Below are positions 1-7,187 of a stretch of DNA of 9,554 nt, piece after piece. A program made the position numbers and the translations under genes. Numbering within the stretch: the stretch's first letter is position 1; each line of letters begins with the position of its first letter. A model generated the notes under the pieces. The model was not told where the DNA came from. It did not search any database and was given only the letters and a program-made list of their open reading frames with translations. Source of the stretch: an uncultured Eubacterium sp. (lineage in GTDB: Bacteria > Bacillota > Clostridia > Lachnospirales > Lachnospiraceae); contig CAKRKO010000092.1 in the NCBI GenBank assembly GCA_934358495.1, positions 1 to 9,554 on the forward strand. Reading direction: 5' to 3'.

Positions 1-47
1 ACCGGCATATCTGAATCACTGCCCATTACAATTCCTACTTTAGCCAT
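1..47 (-). CDS. purE: PurE, N5-carboxyaminoimidazole ribonucleotide mutase (5' fragment)
   Basis: Only the first 15 codons lie in the window; the gene continues off the left edge. They read MAKVGIVMGSDSDMP, the hallmark N-terminus of PurE, whose GSDSD loop forms part of the nucleotide (CAIR/NCAIR) binding site. PurE converts N5-CAIR to CAIR in cytosolic de novo purine synthesis. An AAAGGAG ribosome binding site lies about 9 nt upstream of the ATG at 47, which fixes the start. The upstream 283 nt hold a nested inverted-repeat element that would be in the 5' leader. I see no purine-riboswitch core there. Whether purE heads a pur operon cannot be seen from here. Confidence 0.9.
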   Translation of the reverse strand, partial: MAKVGIVMGSDSDMP

Positions 48-82
48 TTGTATGTGCTCCTTTCATCCCTCATGTAAATATG

Positions 83-220
83 AACTATTCAGAGCCAAGC
101 AGATTTATAATAAAAGTGTGAATCATGCTGGCATGAATGAACACTTTTTATTGTAAATCTATTTGGCGAGAAGCCACATCGAGATGTAGCGTAGCGAAAT
201 CGAGATGGCTCTGAATAGTT
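83..220. repeat. Nested inverted-repeat element in the purE leader
   Basis: A perfect 15-bp inverted repeat (83-97 with 206-220, AACTATTCAGAGCCA and its complement) encloses a second hairpin at 101-160. There, 19 nt (101-119) pair with 20 nt (141-160) with one mismatch and one bulge, and the loop itself holds a TCATGC/GCATGA stem at 123-136. The segment 161-205 carries short internal repeats (CGAGATG twice). The arrangement is like a small non-autonomous palindromic repeat (MITE- or REP-like); no clear target-site duplication is visible. It lies between the M29 gene and purE, both read leftward, so it would be transcribed as a long hairpin. It could act as a processing or termination structure, but no U-tract follows it. 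Confidence 0.75.
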
Positions 221-238
221 ATTGTGTCTGTTGTTTAC

Positions 239-273
239 ATCTTACCTTGAATTATGCAAATTTGCCAATTATA
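239..273 (-). promoter_or_regulatory. Possible purE promoter(s)
   Basis: Read leftward there are two weak options. TTGGCA (263-268) and TAAGAT (239-244) are separated by 18 nt. A perfect TATAAT at 268-273 has no good -35 box. Neither is convincing, and read-through from the aminopeptidase operon is possible because no terminator is seen between them. Confidence 0.25.
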
Positions 274-330
274 TATTGTTATATTTTTTATAAGAGTGCC
301 TAATATATGTTACTTGTTTCATTTGTTTTT

Positions 331-2400
331 CTAATGATTTAGTAACGGCTCATTCAGTTCTTCCGCACCTTCTACCTGAAACAGTCCGTCACGGATAATG
401 TCTGCCGTACTGCCGTCCGGACGGATAACTGTAATCGCACCAAGTTCATCATATGGAATGGTAATATCTGTGTGGCAATTGAAGTATGCCTTTGACATAT
501 CTTCTTTGCGAAGCAGACTCTTCTCATTATCACGGGCAATAATTTCCTTGCCATTTGGATTGTATACAGCAGTATCCTCTGCATGAGAATAACAAGTATC
601 ACCAACCGCAAAATGCGGACCGGTTTTTTCTGCGATCAGGATCGGCAGTTTTGCTCCGATCTGATATTCTTTCGCCATACGATATGCTGTTGTATTTGTT
701 CCGATAGCAAACTCACCCATCGGCAATGTCTCATGACGCATTAAAATATTGTCACGGATATAAGCCTTGTTCTGTGCCTCATCCGCAAAGTTTCCACAGT
801 TGTAACTTTCAATCATGCCGTCTTTGAACACAACCTCCAGGTCAAGATACTGCAGACCATTTAGGAATACTTCCGATACATGCAATACTCCATTCGTTCC
901 TTCCAGAACCGGGGAAGTAAATACTTCACCAACCGGGATATTCACATCTGCCACACAGTTTTCAAAAATAGTCTGTTTATCCGGATCCGTCAGCGGATGA
1001 AGTGCTACCGTCAGATCCGTGCGGTTGCCGCCACGGCCGGTAATGTGTACTTTTGTACCACTGTCCAGTACGTCAATGATGCACTGCTGCATTTTCTGAT
1101 ATTTCGCATAATCCAGTGTGTTGATCACAACGGTCTCTGCAAAAATTTCCTTAAACTGATCACCAATCTCCGGAATCGGATAAGCAATGATCGTAAAACT
1201 CCGTTCCTCACCCTTAATATACTCATTTGTAATCTGACCTGACATGGAAGCGTTGTAAACAACCAGCTCCTGCTGACGGTCATGGTAATGGATCGCTGAC
1301 TCTTTTTTCTCTGGTGAAAACGGCTCTTCGCCAAAAACTTCCAGAACAGCCGGTCCGCCGTGCTCCGCTGCCTGAATCTTATGCTGCTCAAATACAGTGC
1401 GCAGCACTTCCAGACGACGCTCCACAAACGCTTTATCAAAATAGAAAGCTTTATCTTCTTTATGATCAAAATCATATTGACGGTTTACACTGGTTGCATA
1501 AGCACAACGTTTAGAACCACCACGGTTATTGAAGGAAGAGGACGGCTCTCTGCTGATGGTCGCCTGCAGTCCGATTTTTTCAAAATTTTGGATGGCTGCA
1601 CGGATCATGCGCTCAAATCCAACCTGATAATGGATCTGAACCGTCTTTTTCTTCTTGATATCTTTACCGGTGATCTCGAATCCGATGCGGTATCCTTCCG
1701 TATAAGTATCTGCCATGGACTGAATCTCTTCCTCGGAGAGTTCATTTAAAAATGCTGCAATTCCAAGTTCATTTTCTCCGATATAAAAGCCATACTGATA
1801 CAGATAGGTGAGATCAGACAGATCTGCTTTCATAATAATATTTTTGTACAGATTGTCCACCGGATCAATCATTTCACGAATCTGATTTTCCACAAACACC
1901 TCACTGTAATCATGGAAATACCAGTAGATCGTCTGTTTTGCTTCCTGCAGGTCTTCCTCTTCAAAGCAGTTATACACCTGTACAAACAGCTCCAGCAGTA
2001 AAGTCAATTCTGCCAGTTTTCCTTCAAAAGCATAAGCGATCGCCACATCCAGCTCTGCACGAAGGAAACTTAACAGTTCACCTTCTTTTTCTCCAAATAC
2101 AGTAACTGCATACGCCGGATTTGCATAACTATCCTCATAATAAGCCGGGAGCATATGATGATATAATTGCTCCTGATCTGCCTTACAAGTTTCCAGGCTG
2201 CGCTGCTGCAAAGTTCCGTCTTTTGCCATCTGACACAGTTCCATTGTCCTTTTCAGATAAGTTGCTGCCTCTGAAAAATATCCCTTATAAAGTTCCGGAA
2301 CCAGAGGTTCTTTGCTGATTTCCTCCACACGCTCTGCCACCAGTTCATATCGTTCTTCAATTGTCTCGTCTAAAAAAGTATTCCAAACGCTGTCACCCAT
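331..2400 (-). CDS. M29-family metallo-aminopeptidase, long (689 aa) form
   Basis: The last ~340 residues match peptidase family M29 (AmpS/PepS/aminopeptidase T), cytosolic two-metal exopeptidases that release N-terminal residues from peptides. Visible landmarks are NVADVNIPVGEVFTSP-type sequence with Glu492, GEFAIGTN with Glu563, a His596-containing GPHFAVGD segment, and CHTDI with His643 and Asp645; these correspond to the family's metal-binding Glu, Glu, His, His and Asp. Known M29 enzymes are near 410 aa, with the first metal Glu near position 250, so this protein has about 240 extra N-terminal residues, largely acidic and helical in appearance and without an obvious known domain. AGGAG lies 10 nt before the ATG, immediately after the stop of the upstream gene (16-nt gap). 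It is the last gene of the pyrE operon. Substrate is unknown. Confidence 0.88.
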   Translation of the reverse strand: MGDSVWNTFLDETIEERYELVAERVEEISKEPLVPELYKGYFSEAATYLKRTMELCQMAKDGTLQQRSLETCKADQEQLYHHMLPAYYEDSYANPAYAVTVFGEKEGELLSFLRAELDVAIAYAFEGKLAELTLLLELFVQVYNCFEEEDLQEAKQTIYWYFHDYSEVFVENQIREMIDPVDNLYKNIIMKADLSDLTYLYQYGFYIGENELGIAAFLNELSEEEIQSMADTYTEGYRIGFEITGKDIKKKKTVQIHYQVGFERMIRAAIQNFEKIGLQATISREPSSSFNNRGGSKRCAYATSVNRQYDFDHKEDKAFYFDKAFVERRLEVLRTVFEQHKIQAAEHGGPAVLEVFGEEPFSPEKKESAIHYHDRQQELVVYNASMSGQITNEYIKGEERSFTIIAYPIPEIGDQFKEIFAETVVINTLDYAKYQKMQQCIIDVLDSGTKVHITGRGGNRTDLTVALHPLTDPDKQTIFENCVADVNIPVGEVFTSPVLEGTNGVLHVSEVFLNGLQYLDLEVVFKDGMIESYNCGNFADEAQNKAYIRDNILMRHETLPMGEFAIGTNTTAYRMAKEYQIGAKLPILIAEKTGPHFAVGDTCYSHAEDTAVYNPNGKEIIARDNEKSLLRKEDMSKAYFNCHTDITIPYDELGAITVIRPDGSTADIIRDGLFQVEGAEELNEPLLNH

Positions 2401-2416
2401 ATTATCTAATCTCCTG

Positions 2417-2761
2417 TTAATTAATCAAACCATATATGTACAAACCACCAAGACCAACGGTCAGCACTGCGCCAAGCGCAATACCAAGTCGTGGGGGCAG
2501 TGGTCTGATCTTCGGCTCCTTCACTGCGAAAATACCGCAGATCAGTGCACCTAGTGCCAGGATCAGTCCGACTAATCCCAGGCCACCTGCTTTATATCCG
2601 CCTTCACCGGACGCCCGAAAGGACTGGCTCACTGCGGTACAAAATACCACTAAGGCCGTCATTGCTGTAAAAAAAGACAAAATCCCGGTAGGGGAATGTT
2701 TCAAATCCCTCATCCGGGTCTTTCGTGTCCGGCGAAAATATTTTCTTCTGTTGCTTGCCAT
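2417..2761 (-). CDS. Small three-helix membrane protein, unknown function
   Basis: A 114-residue protein with a very basic N-terminus (about 1-22, rich in Arg/Lys) and three hydrophobic stretches at roughly 26-44, 58-80 and 91-111. The positive N-terminus suggests it stays cytoplasmic. No catalytic motif is seen. It resembles the short uncharacterised membrane proteins of Lachnospiraceae sometimes filed under DUF6142, but I cannot verify that assignment. AAGGAGG lies 6 nt before the start and overlaps the TAA of the VanZ-like gene, so the two are translationally close (11-nt gap). It sits between two other pyrE-operon genes. The ORF is real by spacing, ribosome binding site and consistent membrane profile. 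Confidence 0.75.
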   Translation of the reverse strand: MASNRRKYFRRTRKTRMRDLKHSPTGILSFFTAMTALVVFCTAVSQSFRASGEGGYKAGGLGLVGLILALGALICGIFAVKEPKIRPLPPRLGIALGAVLTVGLGGLYIYGLIN

Positions 2762-2772
2762 ACATTGCCTCC

Positions 2773-3264
2773 TTAATCTTTTTGCATTTTCAGCCTTCTG
2801 GCATCGGCATCCCGGTCCCGCTTACGCTGCATCAGTGCATAGACCAGATACCCTAATATTCCACCGATTGTATTCAGGAAAATATCGTCCACATCAAAAC
2901 AGCCGGTTTTAGTTATGAGTTGGATACATTCCACGCTCAGACTCAATTCAAAACTCGCCAGTGCTGTGAACCAGAATTTCCTTTTTTTTCTGCCCAGGAT
3001 CGGAACCAGAAAACCAAATGGCATAAAAATAGCAATATTCCCAAACAAATTGGAAATCACTGCCACTGATCCGAGAAGATCTGCATACACAATAAACCTT
3101 CGTATCTCCCTGAACGGAATTAAATTATAATGATAACTGCGCTCAATCCCGGTCCGGTCCAACATTTCTGCAAAAAACAGGAAATAAACCAGACCGGCGA
3201 TATACAGCACAAATAATATTCTGCATAAAAGTCGAATTTGTTTTTTATGATTGTTTATAAACAT
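2773..3264 (-). CDS. VanZ-family integral membrane protein
   Basis: A 163-residue membrane protein with about four helices (roughly 10-31, 66-90, 97-115, 128-146). It carries the conserved pattern of the VanZ-like family: NLIPF at 47-51, the SNLFGNIAIFMPFGFLVP helix (71-88), the conserved Glu and Gln of VECIQ (111-115), and FDVDDIFLNTIGGILGY (123-139). VanZ itself gives low-level teicoplanin resistance; most chromosomal homologues have no proven role, so antibiotic resistance should not be assumed. The C-terminal tail (146-163) is highly charged. It starts 11 nt after pyrE with no clear Shine-Dalgarno, which suggests translational coupling to pyrE; the next in-frame Met is at residue 34, inside the family domain. 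Confidence 0.88.
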   Translation of the reverse strand: MFINNHKKQIRLLCRILFVLYIAGLVYFLFFAEMLDRTGIERSYHYNLIPFREIRRFIVYADLLGSVAVISNLFGNIAIFMPFGFLVPILGRKKRKFWFTALASFELSLSVECIQLITKTGCFDVDDIFLNTIGGILGYLVYALMQRKRDRDADARRLKMQKD

Positions 3265-3275
3265 TGCCGCAATGC

Positions 3276-3956
3276 TTATTTTGCGCCATACTGCTCATAA
3301 TATGCGTCAATGGCGGCTTTTAATGTGTCATCGATGACAACCTTGCCATTGCACTCACGGTTGTACAGATGCTCCACCACCTCTGCCATGGTTACGATGG
3401 CATTTGTCTCAAAGCCGTACAGATCTTTTACTTCCTCAAGGGCACATTTTGTACCGCCCTTTCCAACTTCCATACGATCCAGTGAAACCATCAGGCCAAC
3501 GATCTCTACATTTGCAGCTTCACGTACCTTCGGAACAGTCTCTTCCATGGATTTTCCGGAAGTGGTAACATCCTCGATCATAACGACACGATCACCGTCT
3601 TTTAAAGTACTTCCAAGAAATTTTCCTTTGTCTGCACCGTGATCTTTTGTTTCTTTACGATCTGAGCAATAACGAACCTCTTTTCCGTATAACTCGCTGT
3701 ACGCGATGGCTGTTACAACGCTGATCGGGATTCCTTTGTAAGCCGGTCCGAATAACACATCGAAATCATCCCCGTATTTATCATGAATTGCTTTTGCGTA
3801 ATACTCACCAAGTCTCTTTAACTGAGAACCAGTCACATAAGCGCCTGCATTCATAAAAAATGGAGATTTTCTGCCGCTTTTCAGGGTAAACTCTCCAAAT
3901 TTTAAAACATCACTTTCTACCATAAATTCGATAAACTCCTGCTTATACTGTTCCAT
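3276..3956 (-). CDS. pyrE: PyrE, orotate phosphoribosyltransferase
   Basis: Transfers the phosphoribosyl group of PRPP to orotate to make OMP, the fifth step of pyrimidine synthesis, in the cytosol. Counting from the chosen start, the 226-residue protein shows the N-terminal FTLKSGRKSPFF substrate segment (about 24-35), FGPAYKGIP (69-77), a basic flexible loop starting RKETKDHG (100-107), and the PRPP-binding signature VVMIEDVTTSGKS (124-136). There are two possible starts: ATG at 3962 (only 4 nt from AGGAGG) and ATG at 3956 (10 nt). I prefer 3956, as the resulting MEQYKQEF is a typical PyrE beginning. It is the first gene of the operon and stands apart from other pyr genes in this window. 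A good promoter lies 110-140 nt upstream. Confidence 0.95.
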   Translation of the reverse strand: MEQYKQEFIEFMVESDVLKFGEFTLKSGRKSPFFMNAGAYVTGSQLKRLGEYYAKAIHDKYGDDFDVLFGPAYKGIPISVVTAIAYSELYGKEVRYCSDRKETKDHGADKGKFLGSTLKDGDRVVMIEDVTTSGKSMEETVPKVREAANVEIVGLMVSLDRMEVGKGGTKCALEEVKDLYGFETNAIVTMAEVVEHLYNRECNGKVVIDDTLKAAIDAYYEQYGAK

Positions 3957-4008
3957 ATTCATATGTCCTCCTTATTTTTAACCATTTTGGGATTTTTACT
4001 TTTTTCAG

Positions 4009-4057
4009 ATCTGTGTTTTAACTATAAATTTCTTAATACCAAAAATTCTGCACAGAT
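4009..4057 (-). promoter_or_regulatory. Inverted repeat in the pyrE leader
   Basis: ATCTGTG (4009-4015) and CACAGAT (4051-4057) can pair in the predicted ~100-nt pyrE leader, closing a 35-nt AT-rich loop. No classical PyrR-binding motif or U-tract terminator was recognised, so a regulatory role is only possible. Confidence 0.3.
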
Positions 4058-4065
4058 ACAAAGTA

Positions 4066-4094
4066 AGTATACTATGCACATGTTTTTTTGTAAA
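4066..4094 (-). promoter_or_regulatory. Predicted sigma-A promoter of the pyrE operon
   Basis: Read leftward, TTTACA (4089-4094) and TATACT (4066-4071) are separated by exactly 17 nt; each box matches the consensus at 5 of 6 positions. Transcription would start near 4059, giving a leader of about 100 nt. The -35 box overlaps the left end of repeat copy A (4091-4145), so the repeat contributes to the promoter. Confidence 0.65.
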
Positions 4095-4145
4095 GCGGAC
4101 ATTCGCAATCCGCTTTCGCTATTTGCTCATGAACGCAGTCGCTTT
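4091..4145. repeat. Interspersed repeat, copy A
   Basis: 55 bp that recur at 7188-7242 in the same orientation with 52 of 55 bases identical (differences at 4095, 4122 and 4125). It contains an inverted repeat AGCGGA/TCCGCT (4094-4099 and 4109-4114), and copy A also has GTCGC-TTT-GCGAC (4139-4151 region) at its right end. Both copies lie just upstream of a leftward gene. It looks like a REP-type dispersed intergenic element; family name unknown. Confidence 0.85.
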
Positions 4146-4151
4146 GCGACC

Positions 4152-4182
4152 TGTCAGTGGGAGCTTTTAACTCCCACTGACA
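4152..4182. repeat. 12-bp perfect hairpin, repeat-associated
   Basis: TGTCAGTGGGAG (4152-4163) pairs perfectly with 4171-4182 around a 7-nt loop. It lies 73 nt past the Nudix stop codon and directly beside repeat copy A. It could end or protect the Nudix transcript, but no run of T follows in either direction. The ten bases TCAGTGGGAG recur at 7971-7980 inside the divergent hairpin region, which suggests a shared mobile module. Confidence 0.7.
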
Positions 4183-4254
4183 AGGCAGAAATTTATCGGG
4201 CATTTTTCTCATCCTTTGTATATATTTTTCACATGTATGATTAGACCCATTGTA

Positions 4255-4947
4255 TTATATTTGCAAACCTTTCATTACCTCTGCAAAAGCACGCATCATT
4301 TTAGCCGTCAGTCCCCAGATGACATGTCCCTCATACTGATAAAAACAAACTTCTTCCTTTCGGCTACGCCACTGATAATCCCGGCCGCCACAGATCAGTT
4401 CATAAGGAAAATCCTCTCCGGGTTCCACTTTTGCCCGTGTCAAATAGCATTCCGGCTCCGTATGTAAAAAGAACTCCAACGGAACTGTAAACACCTCATC
4501 CACCTCTGCCTGACTGAACGTATTCTGATATTCTGTCACTTCCACTGCAAAGGAATACATAATCAGATGGCTGCCGGTATAAAGTTTATCCATAGCTCCA
4601 AGATAACAGATCTGTTCTTCACTCAATAATAACTCTTCCTGCAGTTCCCGTAATGCCGCATCCCGCGGATCCTCACCTTCTTCCACCATACCGCCGGGCA
4701 GACATACATCCCCCGGCTGATGTGCTATGGTGGCAGCACGTACTTCAAACAACACGTCATATCCGCCGTCTGTATTTTTCAGCAATGGAATACAGACTGC
4801 TGCCTGATGGCACTGATCCATGCCGATAAACGTCGGTTCATGCTGTGCCAACGTTTCTTTTAACCACGTATACTGTACTCTTTTATTCATTTCTGTATGA
4901 TTGTCACGCATTTCATTCTCTGTCTTTTGATTCTTATCATTCATCAT
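4255..4947 (-). CDS. Nudix hydrolase, CoA-pyrophosphatase (NudL)-like
   Basis: A 230-residue Nudix protein. The Nudix box runs from Gly86 to about residue 108 with Glu92, Arg100, Glu101, Glu104 and Glu105, the metal and diphosphate ligands. The Gly normally found near the end of the box is Leu107. Just before it, VLFEVRAATIAHQPGDVCLPGG (65-86 region) resembles the NuCoA motif of CoA diphosphatases, which split CoA into 4'-phosphopantetheine and 3',5'-ADP; HVIWGLTA (208-215) is also typical of that group. CoA as substrate is inferred. The N-terminal ~20 residues are polar and probably disordered. An in-frame TAG sits directly before ATGATG at 4947 and no Shine-Dalgarno is visible, so the true start could be Met2, Met13 or Met20. 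It is likely monocistronic. Confidence 0.88.
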   Translation of the reverse strand: MMNDKNQKTENEMRDNHTEMNKRVQYTWLKETLAQHEPTFIGMDQCHQAAVCIPLLKNTDGGYDVLFEVRAATIAHQPGDVCLPGGMVEEGEDPRDAALRELQEELLLSEEQICYLGAMDKLYTGSHLIMYSFAVEVTEYQNTFSQAEVDEVFTVPLEFFLHTEPECYLTRAKVEPGEDFPYELICGGRDYQWRSRKEEVCFYQYEGHVIWGLTAKMMRAFAEVMKGLQI

Positions 4948-4998
4948 CTACTAATTATTTGCAATACCTATATTCTACTGTTCATACTTTTTTACATC

Positions 4999-5027
4999 AT
5001 TATACAATTGCTTTCATCGTTTCTACA
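4999..5027 (-). promoter_or_regulatory. Possible Nudix promoter
   Basis: A perfect TATAAT (4999-5004, read leftward) lies about 50 nt before the start codon. The sequence at the -35 distance (TGTAGA with a 17-nt spacer) is weak, so the call rests on the -10 box and the AT-rich context. Confidence 0.35.
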
Positions 5028-5083
5028 CAAAAAATATCATTCACTCTTTTTCTCTTTCGAACGATTATCCTGTCTCACATTTT

Positions 5084-6025
5084 TTATAGCCAAATTTTCT
5101 GCAAGATTTCTTTCAATCCATTTGCCGAATGACGGAGTTCCTTATTTTCCTTCTCATTTAACGGAATTTCCAACACCTGCCGCACACCATCGTCTCCAAC
5201 AATTGCCGGCACACTGATACACAGATTGGATAGTCCGTATTCCCCCTGCATCAGGCTTGATACTGGCAACACTGCGCCCTCATCCCGAATCAGCGCCGCC
5301 GCGATGCGCGTCACCGCCATGGCCACACCGTAATAAGTAGCACCTTTTTCTTCGATGATCTGATATGCACTTTCACGCACCCGGCGATAAATCTGCTCCA
5401 TCGCCTGTTCATGGTCATAATGGCCTCGAATTTCGCAAAAATCATGAATTGGAATTCCAGATACGTTGGCACCGCTCCACACCGCAAGTTCACTGTCCCC
5501 GTGTTCTCCAATGATCATGGCATGTACACTGGCAGAATCCACCTGCAGATGTTCACTGAGCAGATAGCGAAACCGTGCGGAATCCAACACCGTTCCACTT
5601 CCGATTACCCTCTCCTTCGGATAACCGGAAATTTTCCATGCCGCATACGTCAAAATATCCACCGGATTGCTGACGATCAATAAAATCCCTTCAAAATTCT
5701 GAGCAGTGATCTGTGGAATAATGGTCTTATATATTTCCACATTCTTATGCACCAGTGCTGTCCGGCTCTCACCGGGTTTCTGTGCCGCTCCCGCCGTAAT
5801 AATGATCAGTCCGCAATCTCTTACGTCCGAGTAATCTCCCGCATAAATCTGCATCATATGCGCAAAAGGGCGTCCATGGGCAATATCCGCCGCTTCGCCA
5901 TGGGCTTTTTTTTGATCTGCATCAATAAGCACCAGCTCCGAAAAAAGTCCTTTCTGCATCAGTGCAAATGCCGTGGATGATCCCACAAATCCACAACCGA
6001 TGATTGCTGCTTTCTGTCTGTTCAT
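5084..6025 (-). CDS. ldh: L-lactate dehydrogenase
   Basis: Reduces pyruvate to L-lactate with NADH, a fermentative redox sink in the cytosol. The 313-residue length is usual. Seen in order: the Rossmann glycine motif GCGFVG (10-15), Asp35 at the end of strand 2 (NAD rather than NADP), the mobile loop AAQKPGESR with Gln82 (the residue that selects pyruvate; malate dehydrogenases have Arg) and Arg88, NPVDILTY (120-127), Asp148 and Arg151 for substrate, and the catalytic His175 in IIGEHGDSE. Arg153 and His168 match the positions that bind fructose-1,6-bisphosphate in Bacillus enzymes (Arg173, His188), so allosteric activation by FBP is likely. GGAGG sits 8 nt before ATG. The gene is preceded by 176 nt of AT-rich DNA and is probably transcribed alone. 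No clear terminator follows. Confidence 0.95.
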   Translation of the reverse strand: MNRQKAAIIGCGFVGSSTAFALMQKGLFSELVLIDADQKKAHGEAADIAHGRPFAHMMQIYAGDYSDVRDCGLIIITAGAAQKPGESRTALVHKNVEIYKTIIPQITAQNFEGILLIVSNPVDILTYAAWKISGYPKERVIGSGTVLDSARFRYLLSEHLQVDSASVHAMIIGEHGDSELAVWSGANVSGIPIHDFCEIRGHYDHEQAMEQIYRRVRESAYQIIEEKGATYYGVAMAVTRIAAALIRDEGAVLPVSSLMQGEYGLSNLCISVPAIVGDDGVRQVLEIPLNEKENKELRHSANGLKEILQKIWL

Positions 6026-6201
6026 CTCCGTTTCCTCCAGGTCAATATCTATTTTTCACAGCTTTTAAAAGTCAGAACAATGATTATCCAAAATTTCTCT
6101 TTCTCACTCATTTTTCCATTATTTCTACACTGTGACTTTTTTATATATTTTCCTGAAAATTATTTTTTATGCAGACACCACGCAACGTGATATGTATCCA
6201 T
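6026..6201. other. AT-rich ldh upstream region
   Basis: 176 nt between the amidohydrolase stop and the ldh start. It holds a small palindrome ATTTTC-CT-GAAAAT (6147-6160) and CTTTTAAAAG (6062-6071), either of which might be an operator or chance AT-rich symmetry. A GATAAT -10-like box is seen near 6088 without a good -35. I see no convincing Rex (TTGTTAA-type) site and no U-tract terminator. Confidence 0.35.
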
Positions 6202-7140
6202 TTATAAGAATACACCTAGCAGCTTCTTCGGATTTTCCCGGTAAACCAGTTCCTGCATTTCTACTGTCAGCCCCTCATCCATAGCCTCTGCCAGCTTACA
6301 ACACAACGGTAGCGGCGTAAACGGAGTATCACTTCCATATAAAATATGATCCCCGGTCGTTATCTGGCAAAGATTTCCGTACTGCTTTGGCATCGCTGTT
6401 CCACCCAGATCATAATACAGATCAGCCAGACATTTTCGAATATCGACACTTCCGTCCGGGCAGAGCATTTTTGACATGGAAGCCACACGATCACTGATGA
6501 TCGGCAGATAGGCCCCTGCATGCGGAATCACAAAACGGATGCCAGGATATTTGTTCAATGTGCCTGTCAGGATCAGATTCATCACCGCACGGCAGGTGTC
6601 AAAGAAAAATTCCATCATCGGATACGGCAATGTCTCATTGACGCCCTGTGGAATCGCTGCCGGTTCTGTCGGATGAATCAGCACCAGTTCTTTTGACTGG
6701 TTGAGTACTTCCATCACAGGCTCTAATCTCGTATCACCAAGATACATCCCACAGGAATTGGTCTGCAGCGCAAATCCTGTCACCTGCAGATTTTCTCTGC
6801 AATATTTTACTTCCTCTACCGCAGCATCAATTTCCGGCAACGGTAAGCTTGCCAGCACACCGATTTTTTCCGGATATTTTTTCATCAATTCTGCACCATA
6901 TTCGTTGGATGCTCTTGCAACCTCAATTGCCTCTGCTGCATCTCCCATATGTAAATGTGGAGAAGAAATCGAAAGAACACTGTAGCTTATGCCAAGCGTC
7001 GCCATGGAGGAGAGCTGAATCTCCTCATTCCATTCCGGTTTTGGAAAGCCACCGTCCAACAGTTTCATTCCTCTCTTTTCCAGCATCTGATTGTACGCAG
7101 GCGGAAAATAATGTGCATGAACATCAATTTTTTCTTTCAT
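6202..7140 (-). CDS. Amidohydrolase-2 family metal-dependent hydrolase/decarboxylase
   Basis: A 312-residue TIM-barrel amidohydrolase of the ACMSD / 2,3-dihydroxybenzoate-decarboxylase-like group. Seen from the chosen start: the strand-1 metal motif DVHAH (His8, His10), LIHPTEP with His156, VIPHAGAYLP with His207 and GSDTPF with Asp271; these are the family's metal ligands and catalytic residues. Members are cytosolic and decarboxylate or hydrolyse aromatic or related acids; the substrate here cannot be told. An upstream in-frame ATG (7164) would add 8 residues, but those codons contain the GGGAGGAG ribosome binding site, so ATG at 7140 is the start. It follows the HD-domain gene by 83 nt that hold most of repeat copy B; no promoter is evident there, so co-transcription with the HD gene is plausible. 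Confidence 0.88.
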   Translation of the reverse strand: MKEKIDVHAHYFPPAYNQMLEKRGMKLLDGGFPKPEWNEEIQLSSMATLGISYSVLSISSPHLHMGDAAEAIEVARASNEYGAELMKKYPEKIGVLASLPLPEIDAAVEEVKYCRENLQVTGFALQTNSCGMYLGDTRLEPVMEVLNQSKELVLIHPTEPAAIPQGVNETLPYPMMEFFFDTCRAVMNLILTGTLNKYPGIRFVIPHAGAYLPIISDRVASMSKMLCPDGSVDIRKCLADLYYDLGGTAMPKQYGNLCQITTGDHILYGSDTPFTPLPLCCKLAEAMDEGLTVEMQELVYRENPKKLLGVFL

Positions 7141-7187
7141 AAAAATCTCCTCCCAGACTGTCACTCTGTTTCTTTTTTGTCACAGTG

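Noticed and set aside
48..330. Purine riboswitch in the purE leader
   Set aside because: The conserved purine-aptamer core and its three-way junction were not found; the structure present is a simple nested inverted repeat.
1360..1749. 129-codon plus-strand ORF inside the M29 gene
   Set aside because: Shadow of the conserved aminopeptidase frame; no start signal or family match.
2436..2912. 158-codon plus-strand ORF opposite the small membrane protein and VanZ-like gene
   Set aside because: It is antisense to two genes with ribosome binding sites and family or membrane signatures, and its own sequence has no recognisable domain.
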